Origin: Halomicrobium zhouii
GTDB taxonomy: Archaea; Halobacteriota; Halobacteria; Halobacteriales; Haloarculaceae
Assembly: GCF_900114435.1 (NCBI RefSeq)
Contig: NZ_FOZK01000004.1
Location: 1 to 64,000 of the forward strand
Direction of reading: 5' to 3'
DNA: 64,000 nt
The notes beneath the pieces were generated by a model. That model made no database searches. It was not told the DNA's origin and was given only the letters and a program-made list of their open reading frames with translations. Shown here in pieces: positions 43,862 to 51,769 of this stretch. The position numbers and the translations under genes were made by a program. Every line of letters begins with the position of its first letter. Within the stretch, counting starts at the first letter, position 1.

Positions 43862-44292
43862 TGGTGAAGGTGGATACTATTCATCTTGGGTAGAAATCTC
43901 TTGCGTTCCCTGTGTCAATGAAACAGGGGATGAGACAGTCTGAAGAATATGATTCCGTAGTGACCAATTCTACTTGTCGACTGACGCTCGTAGGTTATTG
44001 ACCGATACGCGCTGTGTATGCAGCATAGCCTCGCCAAATTGTTACTATCTCAGGTTTTCAACAGTGCCACATGCGCGGGATAACGGAACGCTATAAGTCC
44101 GAACGTCGGAAGCCGTCCCCCGCTTGCTGCTGATAACACTCATAATGCTACAGATTGTCACCCATATTCGGGGAGAGACATTATGGTACCATCATTTCAT
44201 CTTGGTCCGGGATTCCGGATTATTCACGTTCGACGAGCGGACCCGACTACGAATACAGTCGAACCACAGCCGTTGCTGTCTGGAGGGTATTC
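43862..44292. other. Divergent spacer with repeat R3
   Basis: 431 bases between the Bat-type regulator (minus) and the FNT gene (plus). It holds the repeat at 44011-44068 and probably both promoters. Longer readings of the FNT frame extend into it but lack any family similarity. Confidence 0.4.
44011..44068 (+). repeat. Dispersed IS-end-related repeat, copy R3
   Basis: GCTGTGTATGCAGCATAGCCTCGCC followed by TTGTTACTATCTCAGG and the end TTTTCAACAGTGCC, which matches the terminus of the IS at 40718 (complement of GGCTCTGTTGAAA). Confidence 0.6.
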
Positions 44293-45276
44293 ATGAGCGA
44301 CGAATCCGAGGACTCGCCGCCAGTTGTCCGGTCCCAGGACCGGGCTGCTTCCGGCGTCCCGGCAGCAGGCTGGGCACTCGGCGATCGCTTCTCATGGGAA
44401 GAAATCCATCAACGGTTGCTCGCGTCCGCCGACGAGGAAATCGACAGCACGCTCTCGGAACTGTTTTTCAGCGGCTTCACCGCTGGCTTCGCGATCGTCC
44501 TGACGTTCATCGGCTACACAGTCGGGACCGCGACATTCCCGAATAATAGATTCCTCGCCGCGGTGCTGTATCCGATCGGGTTCATGTACATCATTCTCGG
44601 ACGGTACGAATTGTACACCGAGACCACTCTCCCACCGGTCAAGCTAGTGCTAACCCGGTTGGCCAGTCTCCCCTTGCTGTTACGCATGTGGAGCGTCGTC
44701 CTGTTGGCGAACGTCATCGGTGCCGCGTTCGGCGCGTTCATCCTCGCAAACACACACGTACTTACGCAGGCAGAGATGGAGGTCGGAGTCGAATTCCTCC
44801 AGCACGGTCTCGAACTGGGCTGGTGGGACCTGTTCTTTAAGGCCCTATTCGCAGGATGGCTTGTAGCTGGAGTGGTGTGGCTCAATACGGCTGTGCGAGA
44901 CACGATCTCGCGTGTTGTAATCACCTATCTCGTCTTCTTCACGATCCCCGTTCTCGGCCTGTACCACGTCGTGAGTTCGGGCGCTGAAGCACTCTTCGTC
45001 GTGTTCCTCGAGACGCCGAGTCCGGGGGTACTCACCCTGATTTACGAGTTCTGGCTTCCGATTTTGCTTGGCAACACGACTGGTGGCGTCGTATTGGTCG
45101 CGCTCGCGAGCTACGCGCAAGCCAAGACACGCCGGTATCCGGAGATTCGGGTTCTGTCCACCCGAGAGATGCTGTTCAGTTTGAAAGGTGGTCGCCCGTT
45201 CGAAACGCCGAGACCAGGCATCCAGTTACCGGAAAACGGTGGTGGACCCGAGGAGGAATCCGACACAACTAGGTGA
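44293..45276 (+). CDS. Formate/nitrite transporter (FNT) family channel
   Basis: A 327-aa protein from ATG 44293. Six transmembrane helices follow a 50-residue cytoplasmic N-terminus (LFFSGFTAGFAIVLTFIGYTVG, FLAAVLYPIGFMYIILGRYELYTE, LLRMWSVVLLANVIGAAFGAFIL, ALFAGWLVAGVVWLNTAV, VVITYLVFFTIPVLGLYHVV, LPILLGNTTGGVVLVAL). FNT channels move formate, nitrite or related small anions. The conserved central region GWLVAGVVWLN and GNTTGG are present. It is cargo of the composite element. Confidence 0.85.
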   Translation: MSDESEDSPPVVRSQDRAASGVPAAGWALGDRFSWEEIHQRLLASADEEIDSTLSELFFSGFTAGFAIVLTFIGYTVGTATFPNNRFLAAVLYPIGFMYIILGRYELYTETTLPPVKLVLTRLASLPLLLRMWSVVLLANVIGAAFGAFILANTHVLTQAEMEVGVEFLQHGLELGWWDLFFKALFAGWLVAGVVWLNTAVRDTISRVVITYLVFFTIPVLGLYHVVSSGAEALFVVFLETPSPGVLTLIYEFWLPILLGNTTGGVVLVALASYAQAKTRRYPEIRVLSTREMLFSLKGGRPFETPRPGIQLPENGGGPEEESDTTR

Positions 45277-45320
45277 CGTGGTACTGTAAACAACCGGCAA
45301 ATCCCCATTTTGTGGGGTGG

Positions 45321-45390
45321 TGCTGAATATGCCCTTTGTATTCAGCAGAGTCGCCGAAACCTATCCCCGGCTGAGGGTTTCAACAAGGCC
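45321..45390 (+). repeat. Dispersed IS-end-related repeat, copy R4
   Basis: Begins with a 9-bp inverted repeat TGCTGAATA/TATTCAGCA (45321-45347), continues CAGAGTCGCCGAAACCTATCC and ends TTTCAACAAGGCC at 45390. It abuts and truncates the second transposase copy. Confidence 0.65.
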
Positions 45391-45693
45391 GAGAGTCAAT
45401 AAGAGACGCCATACAGCCATATCAAGCCGATTAAACGCCTTACAGAGTGTTGATGGTGTAGGAAGTTCAGTTAGTCCGAGAGCGCGACGAATCCATGGCA
45501 TCTCGATTAATTCGTCAAGCAATCCACGGTAGGTCGCGTTTTTCCGAACTTTGAGGCACAGCAGAACAACGTGCTGGGGAAGTGTATAGCGATGTTTGGA
45601 GGAATTCGAGGAGTATCGAGAGACGGATCGGCGTGCCAGATGAATCGCCTTCTCAGTAAACCGGAGAATCTGCGACTTCGGGAGAGACTTCAT
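45391..45693 (-). pseudogene. Truncated IS5 transposase
   Basis: From ATG 45691-45693 the protein follows the complete copy (LPQHVVLLCLKVRKNATYRGLLDELIEMPWI, then STLCKAFNRLDMAVWRLLL) and stops before the first catalytic Asp. The frame runs a few residues into R4 and ends at 45361. It cannot be active. Confidence 0.85.
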
Positions 45694-45745
45694 CGCGTAG
45701 AATCACAGGATGAAAATGTAACTCTCTGAGAATTTCAACAGAGCC
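45391..45745 (-). mobile_element. IS5-family insertion sequence, truncated copy
   Basis: Left end GGCTCTGTTGAAATTCTCAG (minus strand) is intact; the 3' two thirds are missing, cut at repeat R4. It is the right border of the composite element. Confidence 0.75.
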
Positions 45746-46126
45746 TTCGATCTCGCTGTTCCCCGCGATCTGATTCCGCTCGCGTTTCGAGCGGGTCTGG
45801 GATTGGGAGTGAAGCCGTCGCTGGCGAGCGAGTTGTCGCTGTTTCTTCGAGGAGAGCGAGTTCCCTCGTGCGTCGACGCCCCGACCGATCTTCGTCGAGA
45901 GCCCGCGGTCGTGGCGGGCCTGTGTCCGGGGAGCGCCGACGCGTTCTCGGGAATCCGCATCGAACGACCGCCACTCGGGCCCGTGGTTGACGCGGTAGAC
46001 GTCGACGACGAGCCCGCACTCCTGACAATAACGCTCCCAGTCAGACTGGGTGACATCGCCCTTGCAGTCGGGGCAGGTAGTTGACGAGTGCTGCTGCTCT
46101 GTGGTTCGGGATGCGACCTGAGGCAT
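45746..46126 (-). pseudogene. tfb gene, N-terminal half (interrupted)
   Basis: From ATG 46124-46126 it encodes the TFIIB zinc ribbon (CPDCKGDV...RYCQECGLVVD), the B-reader region (FDADSRERVGAPRTQARHDRGLSTKIG) and the linker up to RNQIAGNSEIE, then enters the IS. The reader and linker are intact. It lacks both cyclin repeats, which lie at 40170-40717. A truncated ribbon-reader protein of about 155 aa could still be made. Confidence 0.87.
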
Positions 46127-46307
46127 GAGTGAGAAATCCTCCTTCACCCCCGTGAGGAGAGACAAACGACGGGGAGAGTAGAGCGCGTCAGTGAGGCACT
46201 GGAGGGGTTTTGCAACTGTGGGTGGCCAGAGAGTTGTGTCGTTGGAGATCGCCTTCTAGGTGCAGTTACGCCAGAGGAACGAAACGTGGCGAGCTAGTTC
46301 TAGCTCT

Positions 46308-47729
46308 TCAGTGTCGATGAGTGGTTCCACTCTCGAGGACGGCGACGATATCGGAGAGATCGAATAGGCGGAGGTCGTCACGCTCGTCTGCAGCTTCCTC
46401 GACGGAGTGTTTGAACCCAGAGCGGCTGAACAGGGCGAATTCGTAGGCCGGTTCACCACCGCCGGTGGGTGTCCAATCGATGTGATCCACGTCGTCTTCG
46501 AGGTCCGCGAGCACGTCGTAGCCGAGGGGCGTGTTGGTAAATTTCGCTTCGCCAGCAATCAGCGTCGACTCGTCAGTTGGGACGACGACATCCACCTCCC
46601 GGCCCTTGTACCACCACTGGGTCGGGACTTGTGTGGGCTGGTAGTCTGCGTAGAGCGATGGCACCGCCTGATGACAGAGGGTTTCGAACGTTTCGCTGAC
46701 GAAGTCGGGCAATTCCGGTTCGATGAGATCCGCATAGGCGTTCTCGCCGTAGAGTTCGTACTGCCCCTCGCGGCCGTAGAGATATCGGAAGTAAAACCGG
46801 AATACGGGATCTCGAATCTGGTACCGAGTCCGCTTACTGCGTGCCGGGTCGGCGAGCGCCGGATGGTGTTTCTCGATGATCTGGAGTGTTTCCAGTCGGT
46901 CGAAGTAGTACGACGTGTTGGTGCTCTCGATGCCGGCTCCCTGAGCGATCTCGTTTCGGCTGCGGTTCCCGCTGGCCATCGATTCCAGAACCGAGAAATA
47001 CGTGTTCACCTCGTTGAGTTCCATCTGGAGGACGGTTTCGGGCTCGTCGTGGAGTGGGCCATTCGGGTCGCACAGCAGCCGCGTGACGTTCTCACCGAGG
47101 CTTCGTGATGAATCGATGGGTGCAAGATATCGGGGTGTGCCACCGAAGACGCCGTAGACGAACACCCGTTCTTCAGGATCGTACGTCGGCACGAATTCTC
47201 GGATGGTACGAAACGGTAGCTGAGTGAGTTCGAGACGGCCGTTCGGCGTCTGGGACACCCGGCCGTAGAGTGGTGCACCGCCGTCGAGGACGTGGGTATG
47301 AATCATGCCGATCGCAGAACCTGTAAGGACGAGCGTTGCTTGGCTCTCATCGACAGCTGTATCCCACAGGTGTTGGATGACTGACGGAAGCCCCTCGTTC
47401 GATTCGATGAGGTACGGAAATTCGTCGATAACGATGATGGAATCTCTGTCGGTGAGGTACGTCAAGAGCGGTTCCCACTCCTCTTTGACGGCCGTGATGT
47501 CTGGGTAGGTTGTCGCTGCTGCCTCGACGAACCGCCTGAGCTGTGTCGTCGCTGTTCCCTGGACTGCCTGATAGTACACGGCATCGTCGCGGTCGGCGAT
47601 CGATTGGCGCACGAGTTCGCTCTTGCCGATCTGGCGGCGGCCATAGATAATTGCGAGTTCTGCAGCGCCACTATCGTAGAGGGTCTCCAACCGATCGAGT
47701 TCATCGATTCGATTGACGAACTGATCCAT
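46308..47729 (-). CDS. Archaeal AAA ATPase with DUF234 nuclease-like tail
   Basis: A 473-aa protein of the PF01637-plus-DUF234 type. Walker A is GRRQIGKSELV, Walker B IIVIDEFPYL, and sensor-like LVLTGSAIG follows. A winged helix (MASGNRSRNEIAQGAGIESTNTSYYFDRLETLQII) lies in the middle. The C-terminal DUF234 region has GREVDVVV and LIAGEAKF, the Asp and ExK of a PD-(D/E)XK nuclease fold. Such proteins are frequent in archaeal mobile DNA and may act in DNA transactions or defence. A perfect palindrome lies in its promoter. Confidence 0.87.
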   Translation of the reverse strand: MDQFVNRIDELDRLETLYDSGAAELAIIYGRRQIGKSELVRQSIADRDDAVYYQAVQGTATTQLRRFVEAAATTYPDITAVKEEWEPLLTYLTDRDSIIVIDEFPYLIESNEGLPSVIQHLWDTAVDESQATLVLTGSAIGMIHTHVLDGGAPLYGRVSQTPNGRLELTQLPFRTIREFVPTYDPEERVFVYGVFGGTPRYLAPIDSSRSLGENVTRLLCDPNGPLHDEPETVLQMELNEVNTYFSVLESMASGNRSRNEIAQGAGIESTNTSYYFDRLETLQIIEKHHPALADPARSKRTRYQIRDPVFRFYFRYLYGREGQYELYGENAYADLIEPELPDFVSETFETLCHQAVPSLYADYQPTQVPTQWWYKGREVDVVVPTDESTLIAGEAKFTNTPLGYDVLADLEDDVDHIDWTPTGGGEPAYEFALFSRSGFKHSVEEAADERDDLRLFDLSDIVAVLESGTTHRH

Positions 47730-47777
47730 ACCTCTATTCGTTGTAGGAGATACATATGCTCTCCGAAGTTAGGAACA

Positions 47778-47802
47778 AGACTATAATAGTCTAGACTATA
47801 AT
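47778..47802. promoter_or_regulatory. Palindromic promoter/operator of the ATPase gene
   Basis: The direct repeat AGACTATAAT occurs at 47778-47787 and 47793-47802, and ATAGTCTAGACTAT (47786-47799) is a perfect 14-base palindrome. It lies 57-70 bases upstream of the ATPase ATG (minus strand). It includes TATAAT-type sequence and would suit a dimeric repressor. Confidence 0.6.
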
Positions 47803-48232
47803 AACTCGGCCCCTAATACGGGAGTAAAGATCGGCTCCGACTCGTGGGAGACTCACAACCAACAGTAACACAGCGGTCGCTCACCGGAGTGAACATGATT
47901 CACGCCGCCGGATCGGTTCTCGGTTCCGACTAGAGCGTTCGGAACACTCGTCCATCACGAAAAGAGTAGGATTCATTCCTGTCACAGGTAGTTCTTCTCG
48001 ACATAGCTCTGGCGAACGTGTTTAACCAACGATGTCGCTTCTTTCATCACTTGTTGGTTAAGTCAGCATGGACGCTGACACACCAGTTGAGGGTATTGGT
48101 GAGCTCGTCTGCTGTTTGACTGGTTCGATCGGGCCTGTCACGAACGCACTCTGGGTTGATTCTTCTTCAGGATACTGATGATCAGAAGAAATTTCTCGTT
48201 CGGTGGAGTAGTATCTACTAGCAGGGCTCTCC
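47803..48232. other. Spacer with one inverted repeat
   Basis: 430 bases between the ATPase promoter and the SWIM gene. Apart from the 9-bp inverted repeat at 48022-48061 nothing is recognised. Confidence 0.4.
48022..48061. repeat. Inverted repeat TTAACCAAC...GTTGGTTAA
   Basis: Perfect 9-bp arms separated by 22 bases, between two divergent genes. It could be a regulator site or an RNA hairpin. Confidence 0.5.
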
Positions 48233-48598
48233 ATGAAAACAGAAGAGTCCACTCTCCTGACTAGCGGTAGTATCGCCTCGCCATCGGTAGTTCGGCACCA
48301 GCCAGATGGCACTGTCTCGCTCGATTTCCGGGCAGTCAGAGAGAATCATTCGACGACGTGGGACGCGGCCCTCGACGTATCAATCACTGTCGAACGAGGC
48401 GGGCGCCCAGACTTGTTTCTCGTCGACGTCGACGATGAGTGTCCGTTCAACTGTAGCCTGGCGCGGCGTGAAACAGGGACGTATGCTGGGTGGTGCAGCT
48501 GTGAGATGTTCGACGCGACGGGAGTCTGTCCTCACCTCTGTGCGCTCCGACAGCGGGCAGCGCTCGGCGATCTCGATATTCCCGGGGTCACGGAGTAG
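48233..48598 (+). CDS. SWIM zinc-finger protein
   Basis: A 121-aa protein. The C-terminal part WCSCEMFDATGVCPHLCALRQRAA is a SWIM finger (CxC...CxH), preceded by a beta-rich region (DLFLVDVDDECPFNCSLARRETG). SWIM fingers bind DNA or proteins and occur in recombination-related proteins and on haloarchaeal plasmids. The second SWIM protein is at 49619-50416. No catalytic domain is present. Confidence 0.75.
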   Translation: MKTEESTLLTSGSIASPSVVRHQPDGTVSLDFRAVRENHSTTWDAALDVSITVERGGRPDLFLVDVDDECPFNCSLARRETGTYAGWCSCEMFDATGVCPHLCALRQRAALGDLDIPGVTE

Positions 48599-49004
48599 TA
48601 GATTCCAGGCTTCCTGGCTCTTATTCGTGGAAGCGTGGGCGCTATCCCCGCCGTTTTCACCGCAGGGTTGGCCCGCGGTAGCTCCGTCCCAGCTGACCGT
48701 CGTGACACCAGTAATGGTGGATCCGCCGGCATCCGCCCGTGCCCGCCCGCAGACGGCTCGATGCGAGTCTGCGTATTTGACGGCGGGGCGGGTTTCGCTG
48801 GCTCGACGCGCCCGGTGTCGCCGGAAATCCCTGCTTGTTCGGGTTATCCCCGGCATCAGGTGGCTCAGTTCGACGTGAGAACATTATGGGGCGCTGATAA
48901 CACGCCACCGACGGAGGGTATACTCCGCCTCTCGTGTCGAACGTGGAGCTACAACTGCAGTTTCAGGGTGGAACGCCAAAATATTCTCGACCACAGTTCG
49001 TGGG
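48599..49004. other. Gap without a supported gene
   Basis: About 405 bases. Several overlapping frames exist on both strands but none has a biased codon pattern, a ribosome-binding site or a family match. It may be decayed coding DNA. Confidence 0.4.
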
Positions 49005-49487
49005 TCAGTTGAATCGAGAAAGAGTAGATAGTGGATAGACGCAGAAGCTACTGGTCGGTACTGGGGACTTTTGTGTACTCTCTCGGGACAATCGCTGCAC
49101 CAGCGCGTCGCGAACAGCTGATCGCGAAGATGTCGAACACTGGAATCCAGTGCGAGGGTCGCGACGGAATCGCACGTAGGGCTCGTCCGTCGAAATCGAA
49201 GTCCAGTCGGCGTGGATCGTGACCGTCTCGATGACTCCCCACTCTTCGTTGGATCTGAATAGAGCGCCGACGGGCTCGTGAGTCAGTTCGACCAAGACGC
49301 ATTCGACGAAGGAAAGGACGCGCGCTGTCGGCACGTCGTTTGGCACCTCCATCGAGAGGTCCGACCACGCGCCTCGATTCGAGGGGCGACATTCACTTGT
49401 CTGGAGAGCGCTCCGCAACCGGGGAGAATCAGACTGGGTTTCGTCGATAAGCTGTGCATCGGAGTCTGTGGAAATCGTGTCTGTCAT
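49005..49487 (-). CDS. Uncharacterised plasmid-type protein
   Basis: A 160-aa protein from ATG 49485-49487. The middle (ARVLSFVECVLVELTHEPVGALFRSNEEWGVIETVTIHADW, then DEPYVRFRRDPRTGFQCST) looks like a folded alpha/beta domain. No family is recognised. It lies between two SWIM genes, the downstream one being on the same strand (end at 49619), so it may be co-transcribed with it. Confidence 0.5.
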   Translation of the reverse strand: MTDTISTDSDAQLIDETQSDSPRLRSALQTSECRPSNRGAWSDLSMEVPNDVPTARVLSFVECVLVELTHEPVGALFRSNEEWGVIETVTIHADWTSISTDEPYVRFRRDPRTGFQCSTSSRSAVRDALVQRLSRESTQKSPVPTSSFCVYPLSTLSRFN

Positions 49488-49618
49488 GATTTGCTCAGGG
49501 GAGCAGTGACCACTCCCCTCACCCGCCGGGGGAGAACAAACAACGTCGACGAGCCGGTCCTGACAACACAGACGCAACAGGGTCTGCTGACCGGTACGAA
49601 ACGAGTACGCCGGTTCTG

Positions 49619-50416
49619 CTAGGGTAATCGCCCGTCCGGTCGGGGTACGAGCCCGGCCCTGATTCCGAGATCGACGCGCCGGAGGTGCTTGCAGCGGTCG
49701 GCCCGGTCTGGACAGGTACAAGTCTCTTCGAGGACGTCCACGTCGTAGTAGCTATCCGACGCCGAGTGGACCTCGTACTGACCGGGCTTGGCCAGGAACG
49801 AGATGTCCATGTTCTCGCTCTTCGCTCGTTCCGTCCGTGGCTCGGCATCCTCCGGAATGGCGAACGGGTCGGTCGTGTTGGTACCATCGCCGTCGACCAT
49901 CCGCACGTCCGTCGACCCGCCGTCGGCCCGCACCTCCTGGAAGTCGTCCGTTGAGGCCCACCGTGTATCCCGGACGACCACGTTTCCGCCCTGCCGCGAC
50001 GTTTCGAGCGGCCCGACCGCCACTCGGTCGGCGAATCGGAGCAGGTCCCATGGAGACGCTCGTTCAGGCAAGTCGACGACGTAGGTGTGCTCGTCGACGC
50101 GCTCGATCCAGAGTGTCCCGGTGACGACGTCACCGGTGACAAATGCGGCGAGTCGGAGTGCGCTCACGCCGCTGGCGGCGCTGCTGCGGAGGGAATCCAG
50201 ATAGCGCTGGGTCCGCTCGCCCAGGTCGCCGGTCGACGTGACTTCGACCGTTTCACCGAGTCCGCAGTCCGGACAACTGTAGGAGAGAGCCGCCCAGTTC
50301 GGGTACCCATGCTGACTACCCAGCGTGAGCACCGTCCCGCAGGCGCTACAGGCTGTGTCGTTTCGTTCAATTCCCGAGCCGATGCCGTCGACGTTGGGTG
50401 ATGTGTCCATCGACAT
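49619..50416 (-). CDS. Zinc-ribbon and SWIM-finger protein
   Basis: A 265-aa protein read from ATG 50414-50416 (ATG 50408-50410 is also possible). The N-terminal CSACG...CPDCGLGETVEV is a zinc ribbon. The C-terminus YYDVDVLEETCTCPDRADRCKHLRRVDLGIRAGLVP is a SWIM finger (CxC...CxH). The middle (GVSALRLAAFVTGDVVTGTLWIERV) is beta-rich. It is probably a DNA-associated accessory protein of the element; its exact role is unknown. Confidence 0.75.
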   Translation of the reverse strand: MSMDTSPNVDGIGSGIERNDTACSACGTVLTLGSQHGYPNWAALSYSCPDCGLGETVEVTSTGDLGERTQRYLDSLRSSAASGVSALRLAAFVTGDVVTGTLWIERVDEHTYVVDLPERASPWDLLRFADRVAVGPLETSRQGGNVVVRDTRWASTDDFQEVRADGGSTDVRMVDGDGTNTTDPFAIPEDAEPRTERAKSENMDISFLAKPGQYEVHSASDSYYDVDVLEETCTCPDRADRCKHLRRVDLGIRAGLVPRPDGRLP

Positions 50417-50496
50417 GTTGCACGCCGGGGCTCTCGCCCCGCCACCCCTCACGGGGGTCACAAATTGACGGGGGGACAGCAGTCGCGACACCGGCG

Positions 50497-50634
50497 TTAC
50501 CGCTCTCTGGGGACACCGTCAACGTCGGCGAAGTAGGAGCAGACGGACGAGAGCGATGTTTCGGCGAGCGCGATGTAGTCCTCGAACTCTTCACTCTCGG
50601 CGTGGCGAATCGCTAGTGTAGTGATACGCTTCAT
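50497..50634 (-). CDS. 45-aa overlapping small ORF
   Basis: From ATG 50632-50634 the frame gives MKRITTLAIRHAESEEFEDY, continuing acidic to VPRER and a TAA. It starts inside the 3' end of the 65-aa gene at 50591-50788 (44-base overlap, different frame). A frameshift joining the two would give one longer protein, so it may be either a separate gene or the displaced C-terminus. Confidence 0.4.
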   Translation of the reverse strand: MKRITTLAIRHAESEEFEDYIALAETSLSSVCSYFADVDGVPRER

Positions 50635-50788
50635 CGACGACGGCGGGCCGCCACTCGCCAGGGTGGACTTCGTTTACCGCCTCCAGGATGACCTCGACCT
50701 CGGTCTGAATGGAGCGGGCTCGGTCGACCCGCTCCCGAAGTTCGGCACCGAACATGCCAATCTCGAACGTAGTTTGGATCTCAGTCAT
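50591..50788 (-). CDS. 65-aa helical protein
   Basis: FEIGMFGAELRERVDRARSIQTEVEVILEAVNEVHPGEWRPAVVDEA is helical and acidic. Its ATG overlaps the stop of the upstream small gene (ATGA), which implies translational coupling. The last residues, after the overlap with the next frame, look non-native, so a C-terminal frameshift is possible. No family is recognised. Confidence 0.5.
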   Translation of the reverse strand: MTEIQTTFEIGMFGAELRERVDRARSIQTEVEVILEAVNEVHPGEWRPAVVDEAYHYTSDSPRRE

Positions 50789-51005
50789 CGCGAATCTCCT
50801 CGGCCCGGTGTTTGAACAGGAGGATAACGGGGAGTCGCTGCTGGTGGCCGTTCTCGTATCCGACGTATTCCTGGATGGTCTCGATATCGTCGATGCAGTT
50901 GACGGCAGCTTTGATTAACTGAACACAGAGCAGAATCAGTGAATCTGATTGATCTTCGGTTCGAGCGAACCTCGATAAGCTCAGGTTAAGCTGTTTGTGG
51001 TCCAC
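50781..51005 (-). CDS. 74-aa small ORF between membrane gene and 65-aa gene
   Basis: Read from GTG 51003-51005. LILLCVQLIKAAVNCIDDIETIQEYVGYENGHQQRLPVILLFKHRAEEI is plausible helical protein. It overlaps the end of the DUF5518-like gene by 20 bases and the start of the 65-aa gene by 8. The start is uncertain. The function is unknown. Confidence 0.4.
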   Translation of the reverse strand: MDHKQLNLSLSRFARTEDQSDSLILLCVQLIKAAVNCIDDIETIQEYVGYENGHQQRLPVILLFKHRAEEIRDD

Positions 51006-51429
51006 CACGACGGAACGGAGGGAGACGGCCAACAAAGCCGCCAACCCACGCACCGACGACACTGATCAGACTAAGAACAACGGCAGAGAAAACAAACCAG
51101 AGAACACCGAAACCGGCAGCAATAGCGGCGGTTCCAGCTGATATCTCCGATCCGGACGCGATGAGAGTGGCGACGACCAAGAAGGAGTCAAAAGCGCTAA
51201 TCACGCCGATTCGCAAGCCGGCTTGTGTAGGAGAGGATGATCGTGTTTGATTGCTGTAGTACAAACCTCCGAGAAATCCAGCGAGCAGCGCTGGAGCAGC
51301 GTTATATTCATATGGCAGCGCATTCCAAGAACTCGCCAGTGTGATAGGGATTGTGACAAACCCGAGTGCTGTTGCAACCCGTAAATTCTTATCCAGCACC
51401 CAGCGATAGATTACATTTAGTACCGACAA
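50986..51429 (-). CDS. DUF5518-like membrane protein
   Basis: A 147-aa protein with four hydrophobic helices (ATALGFVTIPITLASSW, APALLAGFLGGLYYS, GVISAFDSFLVVATLIASG, IAAGFGVLWFVFSAVVLSLISVVGAWVGGFVGRL). The arrangement and the Gly-rich AGFLGGLYY segment resemble haloarchaeal DUF5518 proteins. Function is unknown. It heads a run of overlapping small genes on the minus strand. Confidence 0.65.
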   Translation of the reverse strand: MSVLNVIYRWVLDKNLRVATALGFVTIPITLASSWNALPYEYNAAPALLAGFLGGLYYSNQTRSSSPTQAGLRIGVISAFDSFLVVATLIASGSEISAGTAAIAAGFGVLWFVFSAVVLSLISVVGAWVGGFVGRLPPFRRGGPQTA

Positions 51430-51769
51430 TTTCTTTGATTCAGTAATTCAATCTTCATCGTGATAGATATTTCGAATCTCGATTCCCGTACCGTATTGCT
51501 AGCAAGAGTCCGAGAATAGTGTGGTATCCGCCTTCAGTTTAGGCCTCTGCAACCATTTGAATGATCGTTACAATATATCGGATCATGGTCGGATAGGCCA
51601 CCCTCGACCTTGGAGGTGACCGATGTGCGCCTGGTATTCAGCACAGCTCTGCGAACTTGTGTTGGATCTGATGGTATCCTCGTCGGTCAGTTCGCATGCC
51701 TACCTAACGGATATTTCACACTTTGTCTTGTCTGAAATTAGGATTCAACAGAGTCGGTAATGCTAATTC
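51430..51769. other. Spacer with repeat R5
   Basis: 340 bases between two minus-strand genes, mostly filled by the degenerate repeat at 51630-51756. No gene is supported. Confidence 0.4.
51630..51756 (+). repeat. Dispersed IS-end-related repeat, long copy R5
   Basis: Starts CTGGTATTCAGCACAGCTCTGCGAAC like R4 and ends TGAAATTAGGATTCAACAGAGTCGG, matching the terminus of the IS at 40718. About 65 bases longer than the other copies. Confidence 0.5.

Larger units (their letters stand above)
40718..45745. mobile_element. Composite IS element inserted in tfb
   Basis: A 5.0-kb unit bounded by inverted copies of the same IS end (GGCTCTGTTGAAAT at 40718 and its complement ending at 45745). The left IS is complete (40718-41667) and the right is truncated (45391-45745). 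An 8-bp target duplication flanks it. Cargo: TrkA-C membrane protein, HalOD1 protein, Bat-type regulator and an FNT channel. Confidence 0.78.

Noticed and set aside
44155-44292. N-terminal extension of the FNT gene
   Set aside because: The extension has no similarity to FNT proteins and crosses the promoter zone; ATG 44293 gives a normal N-terminus.
48380-49012. Frames of 125-158 aa around the end of the SWIM gene
   Set aside because: They overlap each other and the SWIM gene, and have mixed composition without a family pattern.
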